From contig JAYMTF010000552.1 in the NCBI GenBank assembly GCA_036897485.1, positions 1 through 33,985 of the forward strand: DNA of 33,985 nt, read 5' to 3'. Below, piece by piece: positions 1-10,994 of the stretch. This DNA is from Pelargonium nanum (lineage: Eukaryota; Streptophyta; Magnoliopsida; Geraniales; Geraniaceae). The notes beneath the pieces are model-generated. The model did no database searches. It had not been told where the DNA came from and saw only the letters and a program-made list of their open reading frames with translations. The first letter of the stretch is position 1, and each line of letters opens with the position of its first letter. Position numbers and translations under genes: made by a program.

Positions 1-725
1 TTTATTTTGAAAAAAAAAAAATTGATGACGTGTCGACCACGGGTCTCTGACATAAGCTAAATTAGCTGATTAGACCAAATTGGAACAAAATTTATAATTC
101 GAGGACCAAATTGAAACCATCTTAATAGTATAAGGACCAATTTGAAATAAAATGAATAGTTTCGGGACCAAAATGAAACATTTTTCTTTCAAAATTGTGC
201 CAGCGAGTTAGGCATCAAACATTAATCAATTATGTAAGTGGTGAAATTAAACATATCAATATATTTTCCAAATTATAATTCATATTTTAAAACTCATATC
301 GCATAAAAAGAAGATGAAATTTATATTCCAAAGCAATATAGACTACACATTCTGTCATAAAGAATTATACAAAAATATTACGAAAACATAGACTATCAAG
401 ATTGTTCCAATTTGGTCCCACAATTATACAATTTTGTTTCCAATTGGTCACATCCATAAATTTAGCTAACTTCAACGTCAGCATGGTTGGCACGTCAACA
501 AAAAAATTCCAAGATATTTTATTAAAAAAATAAACTGCCACATGAGCCTATTTTGATGACAGCATTACGGTTTGGACCCATTCAAAACAAAATAACATAT
601 AGTTGGAGGAATAATATGGATAATTTGGGGGCTAAATTGGAATAATATGGATATTGGGTACCAATTCGGAACAAAATGTATAGTTGGGGACTAAAATGGA
701 ACATTTTCCTTTCTAAAATTGGGGA
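1..725. repeat. Foldback-type repeats built on a 'ggaccaaattg' motif
   Basis: No gene is seen here. The motif ggaccaaa(t/a)tg and its complement recur many times. Positions 398-455 and 645-705 form an imperfect inverted repeat: the left arm reads ttccaatttggtccc, and the right arm read in reverse gives ttccattttagtcccc, both continuing into a similar ttgtt(t/c)c(c/g)aattgg stretch. The end at 686-725 is closely similar to 165-202 (gggaccaaaatg followed by aacattttt and a ctttc run), so 1-202 is probably the right arm of a second copy cut by the window edge. I infer non-autonomous foldback or MITE-like elements; the family is not identified. Confidence 0.55.
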
Positions 726-1405
726 AGGAGAAGGAAATAATAACTAAATGAAGGCATGATTCTAGTCGGCCCTAGAAAAAAAATGTAGAGAGGTCAGTGT
801 ACAGGACATATTGACAAAGACAAACAAACACAAAAGCAACTCAATCCTATATATACCATTCAAGATACCTTATAATTCTAAACCAAGTATAGCCCAAATG
901 GAACTTCAAGAATTATAAGAGGACTGAAGCTAGTTTTATTTACTAAGCCTGAAAAAGGTAACATCACTAGTCACTACACAGGCATTTATACAACTTCGTT
1001 GCGTTTCTAAATAACACTATCATGGCATGAAGAGATTTGCAAAGGAGACATTCATGAATGTACTGCTATAAGCTACAAAAATTCCACCAAACACACTAAC
1101 CTCCAGTATTTTAGGAAAACATTGCTTCATATCTTTGGAACTGACATGCTACACAATAGCATTTTATGGAGGAACTTTCTTAAAATAAAAGCACATTCCT
1201 TTTCTTTTAATTCTGCAGAAAGCATTTTTTTTCCTTCAATTACAGGCATGTCTCCATACCCCATGCTCTCACCCAAAAAAACGTGGAATGAAATCAAATA
1301 AAATAAGAGTTGCAACAGTTCAGTAAGTAGCTTATAATCACAAATCATGGCTTGTGAACAAAAAAAATGGTTTATTTCAATTGCATGAACTAAATTTGGA
1401 GTTAC
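726..1405. other. Intergenic or intronic AT-rich DNA without a clear gene
   Basis: No recognisable coding exon. On the minus strand a possible acceptor near 1220 (TTTCTGCAG) opens a short frame that stops within about 20 codons. It could be a last exon of the small gene at 1406-3700, but nothing confirms it. Confidence 0.3.
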
Positions 1406-3700
1406 CTCAAACCCATCTTTTTAACTGAATGTGGAGTTTGGGGCTCCGAATCTTGAAGTTTTGTTTCCACATTTTTATCCTGCAATGACGAGAATGAGAA
1501 CAAAAATAATACTGAAAAACAGTAGGCAAAATTCATTTAACTGATGATACTGTGAAGCAATACAAAGGATTCATTAGATTAGTATGATGATTCAAAGAAA
1601 CTATCATTTTAAAACCAATTTTATTAATAAACCAATGATGGATTTATCAGATGGTAGACATATTTTTAGGAGAATCTCTTTAATTCAGCTCCAACCAATG
1701 ATGAATTTAGAACATAATCAGATGACAGACATATTCTTAAGAGACTCTCTTCATGAGGATTAGTATATGCATCAGATAGTGAGTTAGTTGTGAACAGAGA
1801 TAGGGTGAAGAGAGTTGGAGTCCAGAAGCTCAATCCTGGAACTCTTTGACCCAATGCTTGGTGGTAGATGACATCCCATATAGTTAAACTAATCAAAGAT
1901 GTGGTATGCATGTACTGCTGAAACATAATCTTCATTCTACATGGAAAGTAATTGGTAGCATTATTGGATGATATGTTTAGGATTTGACCCAATGAATGAG
2001 TACATTAAATCCCTATATTCATCTCTGACCACAATACATTACCTAAATGAAACATGTGCAGAAATTAGCAGCAGACAACTTTTAACTTTGATCAACTTAA
2101 GGATTTTATGTGAGTAAATATAATCTTTACATATATGGAAACTAATCAATAGCATTACCAACATTTTTTTTTACTCGAATTGCTTCAACGTAAGTGTTTT
2201 ACCAATGTTACCAAGTTTAGATGGCCATACAGGGCCTCTGAGACCACCACAGCGAAACACGGGCAGGTCTTTGTACTGAACTGTTACTACAAAATAGCTT
2301 TCTTTGGTATTTCAAAAAGTAAACACTGGAAAATCAATGCATCTGCAAACATTGTTTCCAGTTTCTTTCAATCACAGAATTCTTTCAATTGTCGAAAGCA
2401 GAAACCTGTATAGAAGACTCCCTAAAATAAAACAACAGCATACATTGTGCTCTACAGTAACAACTAACATTGTTCACACTAAAAGGATGGAAGTTTGAAC
2501 AACAATGGTTTAAAGTTAATAAGTGTACACCCCACGATATATATAATGTCCGTTTAATGCGCTCTAATCATTGTTGGGTCTGGGCCTGTTATATGTGCAT
2601 TCACACAATTATTACATTTTGGGTTAGGACAATCCTATCGTGTTTGACTTTTAGACATTAATGAGGTAAAGTAAAAATACTAGGAAAGGAGTAAAGAAAG
2701 GGAAGTACATGACTATTGCTGCCATTGCTGCCAGCGAACCTCCAATCTAGTGTTGCCGCCATCTTTGCTTCACTCCAAGATTCCCCGAACAAAAATCAAT
2801 CCAGAGCCCCTACCCAGATCTATCTCTGACACACAGTCAAAACATCCAAGCCCCCTGCCAAACAACATAAAACGTACAGATCAGATGATAATTCCCTAAA
2901 CTGCCAAGAATCACATGTAAATCAACCAAATTGAATTAAATCGAGACGCCAATCACTTTTATCAATTTAACTCCATCCATCCTACAAATCTTAAGACAGC
3001 TATCAGAAGAGTTTCAACAGCTACTCGACTACATATCAATTGCTTCGTCTCTCATTCACATTTCCAACGAAAACAAAATATATCTTCGACTAAATTCAAT
3101 ACCTGAGAAAATTTCAAAGAAGAAATTCAAATCGCCATTTCATTTAGAACAAGGAATGAAACACAAACACACGAAAATGATTCATTTCCTAATATAAAAA
3201 AATCCATCCGCCTCAAATTCAGAACAACACACAGAAGGTAGAACAAATCAAGTATTCAAAAACACACGCAACAAGTGGATCGAAATTGAGTAGCTATGAA
3301 CATGAAAATAGCAGATCGAGCGCGATGTGAACCAAGAAAAAGCTTGAAAGAAAATTGAGGCAAAGCGCATCAACAAAAGAGGTGGAGCCATGGAAATGCG
3401 AAAAAGGAGATCGCAGGGAGAGAAGCTGACCTTCAGAGACAGAGAGTACTGAGAAATGTCGAAGCTCCTCGATGCATCTGATTGATTTCGCAGACAGAGA
3501 GATGAGATGGAGAGAGAAGAATTATGGAAAAATTTCTACGATTTTTGGAATTTGGTTCGTGATGTGTGTAATGTTTTTGGTGTGTAGTGTATCCACTGCG
3601 AGTGAGGAGACAGAACAGTGAAGCATTCTCTTTCTCTCTGGCGTTCACAGTCACACTGAAGCTGAGCCAACCATTGTGACACCGACAATTTAAAGCCGAC
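1406..3700 (-). CDS. Candidate small minus-strand gene, unidentified (weak model)
   Basis: I do not recognise this gene. Three pieces fit together. A leader exon ends at 3431 with a CTGAAG|GTCAGC donor. A possible start exon (2709-2762) begins MAATLDWRFAGSNG and gives 18 codons in phase 0, with a weak CAT|GTACTT donor. An exon at 1406-1479 has a clean CATTGCAG|GAT acceptor and a GAG|GTAACT donor, and its peptide contains KLQDSEPQTPHSVKKMGL. The two coding pieces join in frame. If the last donor is not used, a TAA stop follows at once and the product is only 43 residues; if it is used, the gene continues leftwards. The leader region is purine-rich on the plus strand (CT-rich in the transcript), as plant leaders often are. 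Everything beyond the splice motifs is inference. Confidence 0.3.
1629..1752. repeat. Diverged two-copy direct repeat
   Basis: Positions 1629-1681 and 1693-1752 are two imperfect copies of the same sequence. Both begin accaatgatg(g/a)attta and end in agacatat followed by agactctctt or agaatctctt. The second copy carries a short insertion. Within the putative small gene these would lie in an intron or 3' region. Confidence 0.5.
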
Positions 3701-3795
3701 AACTTCGTGGCTTGGCGGCTTGGCTTGTCTTTATATCTCCAACTTTAACCCCTTATCTTTTCATTTTTACAACTTTACCACTCAAAAACATTCCT

Positions 3796-4166
3796 AAATA
3801 ATTCATTGGTAAATGACCTAATTTGGTCCCAAACTTTGGTGTTTAGACTCAATTCGATCCCTAAACTTTTTATCAAAAATAGTATCTGAACTCTCATGTT
3901 TCGCCTCAATTTAGTCTTTCAATTTTTTTGACCCAAAATGATCTATGAATTTTCACATATTGACCCAAAAGGTCATTGCCCTTGGAACTAATATCAAAAG
4001 TGCAGGGGCTAAATTGGGTCAATATTTGAAAGTTTATGAACCATTTGAGTTCAAAATGGGTCAAAACACGAAAATGATTATTTTTTATTAAAAAAAGTTC
4101 ATGAACCAAATTGGATCAAAACACTAAAATTTAGGGACAAATTTGATTTTTTACCTAATTATTTAA
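3796..4166. repeat. Foldback (hairpin) element, about 370 bp
   Basis: Nested imperfect inverted repeats. The outer arms are 3809-3880 (ctaatttggtcccaaact, then a gtgttt block) and 4090-4160, whose reverse complement gives caaatttgtccctaaattt then the same gtgttt block. Inner arms at about 3930-3966 and 4014-4062 both run from gaccca to tattgaccca when read in opposite senses. The outer edges carry aaataatt and aattattt. It is related in motif (aatttggtccc) to the repeats at 1-725. No coding capacity, so a non-autonomous MITE or foldback element is inferred. Confidence 0.6.
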
Positions 4167-5237
<1,071 letters not shown>

Positions 5238-5245
5238 GTCTAAGA

Positions 5246-5761
5246 TAGAGGTGGTAAATCGTGTTGAAAGTTTAGTATTCTGTTAAATGGGTCAATACGA
5301 ACTCATCCCGTTTATTAAACAGGTTGAATTACACAACGCGAACACGGCCTGTTTACAAGCGGCCGGGTTGACACGATACGATAAACACGTTTAATAATCG
5401 GGTTCGCGTTGACCCGACACGACGTGACACAGTTATATAAACGGATTTGAGTTGACACGACTCAACTCGACATGATTAACTTATATTGATCATTGTTGAC
5501 CAGATTATCTATTTAAATGACTTTTGATATAATGTTTTTTCTTCTTAAAATTACAAGTACGCCCTCAAAAGAGTTTTTGATAATAAACAGGTCAAATGAC
5601 ACGATAAGGACTCGTTTAGTTTAACGAGTATGTGGGTTCAACACGAACCCGACACGATTATTAAACGGGTTGAAAAATTAGACACGAACCCGTTTAAGCT
5701 GAACCCAAACCCGCTTAACTTTGTGTCGTGTCACGAGTTACGACCTAAATTGTCAGCCCTA
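5246..5761. mobile_element. hAT-type MITE with 8-bp target-site duplication
   Basis: The element is bounded by TAGAGGTGGTAAAT on the left and, in reverse complement, TAGGGCTGACAATTTAGG on the right. It is flanked by the perfect 8-bp direct repeat gtctaaga at 5238-5245 and 5762-5769. An 8-bp duplication with TA(G)-type short inverted ends is characteristic of the hAT superfamily. The interior is a degenerate run of cgggtt, gacacga and aaacgggtt words without an open frame, so it is non-autonomous. It sits within about 100 bp of the promoter repeats of the TSR3 gene. Confidence 0.75.
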
Positions 5762-5852
5762 GTCTAAGACATTTTAAACCAACACTCTGCACTTCCCCTC
5801 ATGTGTATGTATTTTTTTTTTCACTCGCGGGCCACTACAAACATGTCCATCT

Positions 5853-5974
5853 GATACGGTCCGGACCCAATCATGCACACTCCAAAAGACCGAATTGAAT
5901 TAGACCGAGTTTTTCGAGGAAGGATTGGACCGGAAACCGATACGGTCCTGATCCAATCATGCACACTCCAAAAG
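5853..5974. repeat. 36-bp direct repeat in the TSR3 upstream region
   Basis: Positions 5853-5888 and 5939-5974 share gatacggtcc, then ccaatcatgcacactcc and aaaag, with only two mismatches in 36 bases and a period of 86. Each copy contains the same ATG (atgcacactcc), which would act as an upstream start if transcribed. Confidence 0.8.
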
Positions 5975-5977
5975 GCC

Positions 5978-6074
5978 GGCCCATCACATCAAACCGTTTG
6001 GCGAACTTCCAGCTCCCAACCCTTTCCTCTTGTTCAGTTTCGAGCCCTCAACTACAGTGAATTGTTAAACCCTA
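5978..6074 (+). promoter_or_regulatory. Site II element and telo-box of the TSR3 promoter
   Basis: GGCCCA at 5978-5983 (TGGGCC on the other strand) is a site II element. AAACCCTA at 6067-6074 is a telo-box, followed by a CT-rich leader and the start codon at 6157. In plants this pair is typical of genes for ribosomal proteins and ribosome biogenesis factors, which agrees with the product of the gene that follows. Confidence 0.55.
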
Positions 6075-6156
6075 GCTTTGCAATTCAGGCCACAACCTTG
6101 AGGTCATTGCATTTTCTGTTTCTCCTTTGCAGAAATTTTCTTCTCTGCTTGAAAAA

Positions 6157-9100
6157 ATGGGCCACAACAAGCAACGACGTTTCAAGAACACTCACCATCC
6201 CAATCGAGGAGGCCAATCCAGTCGGTGTAATCAACTTCAGAGGTCATCTCTTAAAAACTCGCTGTTCTGATGCTGTATTGTTTTCAATTCTGATATTAGC
6301 AATAATTTTCTTGTTATTATTCTCAATTCTCACTCCATTCTATTCTCTCTCATTCAGAGAAGATGAATCTCTTCCATCGGATCAAGGTACGTTTGTTCTT
6401 TTCCTAGTTTCAGTAGTTATTTGTGTTGTACATGTATGCCTTAACTGTGTGTTATATGTTTGATAAATTAGTTAATTGATTATTGGTTTTGTTTTATACT
6501 TGCCCAGGGATTGAAGACGAGCAGCCTGCGGTTCCAACAGTTAATCTTGCAATGTGGGTATGCATCTTCTTGCCACTTTTAATCGTACATACTTAATTAT
6601 ATGAACCTTTGAAGTACTGCAGCGATTTAGTACTAACCATATTCATGATTATTTAACGTAGTTGAATCTCCTCCCATTAGTACCACTGTGTATGAAGTCG
6701 AAGTATCAATTAGTTTCATTTATGATTAAGTTCCATAAATTGTATCAATAAGGATTACAAAATTAAAATTTCAAATTTGTTTTATGAGTTCTGTTTGAAC
6801 TTTAACTGCTTTTCGTAATCAACAATTCTTATGCAGTTTTACAATCATGGCTTGATGAGATGACTTGTGCTATGTTTTTCATTCAGGATTTTGGCCAATG
6901 TGATGCAAAAAGGTGCACAGGACGCAAGCTTGCAAGATTTAACTTTTTGAAAGAACGTATTTGCTTCTTTCTTTCTCATTCCCTCTTGTCATGTTCTTTT
7001 TAAGGCTTATTAAGCTTGTGTATTGTTGATTAGATTGTATTTTTTTTTACCTTACATGCAACATTATTCCAATTTTTGTCTTGTAGTTTTACGTGAATGA
7101 GCAAATATCATCCTGGTAGTTGGTGAACTCCAATTAAATTCTTGGAAGTCCTGAATAGTGAAGCACTAATGAGGGGTTAAAGAATCTTGTAAGGAAGAAA
7201 TCTCTTACTCTAGAGTTACATGTTCTAAGAAAGTAAGGTAGAAAAGAAAAATACAAAACTGCCCCATGCTAGACAAGATGAAAGGCCTTCCTTAGTTTGT
7301 TCCAATCTTTAATGGTTGCCATTATATTCTAAACTGTTGTTGACCATAAAGAAACCTTTTTGTATGTAAATTTGGAAACTTGCAATTTTTGCGTCTTTTA
7401 AGCCTAACCTAAAGACTTACGCTCTGTAACTTAGAGGCATTTTAGCGAGTGAATATTACACCAAGTCTTTTTGGTCTATCAAGATATGTTAGGCTGCACA
7501 CTTGCTGTTGATATTGATGGTTGATAATATTCACATCTGTTGGCTGGTTGAAACTTTGGTGACAGCTTTGATTTGATCAAATTGCTTGCTTCATTATTGA
7601 TATTAAGTATTCAACAATCATTATTGATGCATACATATGCAGGATTAATAAAAGTTTAGTTGATGGTACCAAGTGAAGTTACCCAAATCTAAATCTTTTG
7701 GTTGAATCAACTCATTCATTCTCATATGACTATGAACATTTATTTAAATATGTCTATTGTGCTGACACTTGGAAAGTCAATGCAGGAGTTGCGCGTGACT
7801 AATGGTTTCGGGGGCATTGTTCTAAGGTGCTTACAATTACAGCTTTTGCTTTACCTTGTTGTGTTTGCTGTCTAATTTTTCCTCATGGATGATAGTTTTA
7901 ACCTTGTACTTATATACAAAAATATTCATGCATCAACTGGATTATACGGGACTAGGTCCCTGGGAGGCTGGGATGCATTTTGATGGGAATGGATTGCTTG
8001 CTTTTGTGTTTCAATATTCAATATTAACCTATAAATCTTGCATCTCTTTGTACAATAATGGATTGAAATTCTCTTTATATGCTTGTCTGCGGCATGTATG
8101 TCATCAAATGAAGTAGTTGATGAATGAATCATCATGCTTTAAACATAGACTTGCAGTGTTAGACATGAAAAACTCCAAATAATCTATGCATGAGGATATG
8201 GCTATATTTATGTCCTATTTTTCAATATATAAAATAAAATCTATAGATTCATATCTATGGCAATGCGTAAATATGCTAAAGTAAATGGGTAGTAGCAACA
8301 CAGTCATGAATTGAAAAATGCGAGTATCCTTACAAAAATGCACATGCCCCTATCTTTCTTCCTTTAGATATATATTAGTGATTTCATTATAACAAGATTG
8401 TTGTATACGTATGATCTACAAATGTTGTTTTTCCTTGAAATTCACCAACAAAGTTGCACTGCAAATCTTTGGTTTATTTGGTTTGTTATTTGAGCCGAGT
8501 TAAGTGGCATGGCTGATTGTTCATGTAAAATATTTGCTCTATATTGTTTGGTACACACAGGGACACATTCATTCTTATACTTGTACGCATGTTTTGGCAG
8601 TCCTGTAGGGACTCAATGTGTCTCAAAAGAAGATTCTAGCTTACTGAAGAAGAAGGGGTTAGCTGTTGTTGATTGCTCATGGGCTCGCTTGGGTGATGTG
8701 CCATTTGTAAAGCTACGTTGTGGTGCTCCTCGCCTGTGTATGAACTTCAATTCCTTTATCTATAAACTAAGTACTTTAAGACTTAAAACTATTTTCTTTC
8801 TTGTGCATTTGATTTTAGCATACGGCTTATTGTTTAGTTGAACATACATCTCTCTTTCAATGCTTTTTTCAACAATACATGGAATAAAAAATAAATTTTG
8901 TTGTCTGAACTGGACTGGATTAACTGCTTATTTTGGTGCTTAACACCTAGGCATGGAAAACTTGCACATGATGTGTTAAATTATTGCCACTCTTCTATAT
9001 AGTTAGATTTAACAAATCTTTTGCAACTGCAGTGCCTTGGCTGGTAGCGGCAAATCCGGTAAATTATGGCCGACCATGTGAGCTTTCGTGTGTAGAGGCC

Positions 9101-10567
9101 TTATCTGCTGCATTACTGATATGGTATGAAAAACATGGTGTTATTCAGTTATTGAAATGAGACAAAGATGGGACTTTTTGGCAATTAATGTGCAGAGTAC
9201 AAAATCATATTAGATCATCCAAGTTCTGTGACATGAGCTTTTACTTAGTATGTTGGGAACTAGTTGAATCTTTTTATATCCTTTGTTTCACATTTCTATT
9301 TTATGTTTTTTAACAGCGGAGAAGAAGAAACAGCTCATTTATTACTGAGCAAGTTTAAGTGGGGTCATGCTTTCTTGTCTGTCAATAGGTAATTTTGCCC
9401 TTTATTATTTTTGGAAGTTAAGTATTTCCTTTGCGATGTACAATCTCTTTGTAGGGTGAAAAAATCACTCGAGTTTTAATCCAATATGGTTTTAGAATCT
9501 GTTTGGGAAATAAATAAAAAAACAAATGTGGAGTAGTGCAACATTGCAATCCCCTTAATGTTGTTGTTTCAACTTTTGATATATTCAATCAATTCAGGGA
9601 ACTTTTAAAGCAATACTCCAAATGTGGAAGTAGTGCTGATATCATTTCAGTTCAAAACGCATGGCTTTCTCAACAACGCCAAGTTTCAAAAACTCTCCCT
9701 GATGTGGAAGGTATGTTTCATACTTTCATCTTGAAAAAAAAGAAGCTATCTCTTTCTTCACCAAGACCTTTGTTTTATTTATTGTCATCTGTATAGTTAA
9801 GCTTGAAGTATGCATGGTTTATAGCTTTATCATGATTGGTAAGAAGTCTATCTTTAAAAAGTTAGAATTAGAATGTTTCCTTTGGATAGTTTGGAAATTC
9901 CTCTTTCGTGATACCTGACAGTAAACCATATTTTAGTATTTCACCTTTTATCTACATCGTAATTTCTTAGAACTTTGTTTAAATATCACATCAGTCACTA
10001 TCTCTGAAAGCTCCAAGTTTGTTACTTTTTCTTTTTTTGTTCACTTGGTTTCATTTTGATTTCACATATTTGCTTATGGAATTTTTTTTTATTGTGATAT
10101 TGGAAACTGAGGGTACCGATGTTTGAGACATAGGTGTTGAAGTCTGATGATAATCAATAATCTTTCGCAGTTGATATGCATTCAATGCTTTCATCAGTTA
10201 TTTGAATTGCGACGTTTATTAATCTCACTCGATTATTCAAATAGTCCTTATTGTGTTCTTTTAAAACCTATTTTGAAGTTTCCTGACCTTGTTGAAAGCT
10301 TGGGGTTGGAACCTCTGCTGATAGTATGCTAACACGAGTAAATTGTAATAAGCACTGAACATTGTTTTAAAAACTACTTTGTTGTTACAGAATCAAAGAA
10401 TTCATGCTAACCAGAACTTTGTTGTTACAGAATCAAAGAATTCATGTGTAAGTGGAGACGAAGGGTCTTCGGATGACTCGGAAGATGGTCTTCCTCCACT
10501 CGAGAAAAACACGAATCATTTGAACTTGGAGGAAAGCGAGGATGAAAGTGATGGTGCAAGTGAATAG
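6157..10567 (+). CDS. TSR3: 18S rRNA aminocarboxypropyltransferase TSR3 (ten exons)
   Basis: TSR3 moves the 3-amino-3-carboxypropyl group of S-adenosylmethionine to the methyl-pseudouridine of 18S rRNA, a late cytoplasmic step in 40S subunit maturation. Exons: 6157-6242, 6358-6386, 6508-6557, 6887-6956, 7786-7826, 8601-8737, 9033-9123, 9317-9388, 9598-9710, 10431-10567. Family hallmarks are the N-terminal motif [18 protein letters not shown], then [36 protein letters not shown] and [12 protein letters not shown], and an acidic tail containing DGLPPLEKN. The basic start ([11 protein letters not shown]) is usual for the plant protein. About 273 residues are expected. Two oddities: the canonical donor after exon 4 (GAAC|GTATTT) does not match the phase of exon 5, and the last acceptor is duplicated 40 bp upstream. 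Other junctions join in frame. Identity is near certain; whether this copy gives a full-length protein is uncertain. Confidence 0.9.
10377..10446 (+). repeat. Tandemly duplicated splice acceptor of TSR3 last exon
   Basis: A 30-base sequence (ctttgttgttacag, then aatcaaagaattcatg) occurs at 10377-10406 and again, identical, at 10417-10446. Each copy contains a usable acceptor, TTGTTACAG|AATC. The second copy joins exon 9 in frame; the first leads to TGC TAA after six shared residues. Confidence 0.9.
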
Positions 10568-10994
10568 CATCAAATTTTCAACAGAAAACAGCAATACATT
10601 ACAAGTAAATGATTATAAGGTGCATATTACTAATGCATCTATCTAGGGATAGCAACATCAACTTTGCTTATATTTTATATATTTGTGTTGATACAAGAGT
10701 TAGATGTAGTAGTTACATGAATATTAATGTTTAGTTGGAAATTTTCTGTTAAAAATCTCTTGTTAAGTTCATTTTATTGTTGGACAAAGTATGAGAAAAC
10801 TAAAACAAGAAAAACATGAACAAACACACATATAATAAGAAAAACAAACACCAAACATTTACATTTTAAGTAACTATACAACAGCACTAATCAGCTAAGC
10901 AAGTTGAAACTTGGAAAAAACAAGTACAAAACAGCAGTTGGCTCAATGCTGACTTCAAACTTTATTTGGTGTAGCATGCACGCCTGAATGCGAA
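10568..10994. other. Converging 3' ends of TSR3 and the receptor gene
   Basis: AT-rich spacer between two convergent genes. It holds their 3' untranslated regions. I looked for kinase-domain exons on the minus strand here and saw none. Confidence 0.6.
10961..10966 (-). terminator. Poly(A) signal of the LRR-malectin gene
   Basis: AATAAA on the minus strand, about 29 bases beyond the TGA stop at 10995-10997. It supports a genuine 3' end here rather than a gene cut off before its kinase exons. Confidence 0.5.

Noticed and set aside
5873..6463. 196-codon open frame upstream of and over TSR3 exon 1
   Set aside because: It reads exon 1 in the wrong frame and runs through introns; the TSR3 frame begins at 6157 and matches the family.
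8509..8841. 110-codon frame read as a separate gene
   Set aside because: It is TSR3 exon 6 read into both flanking introns.
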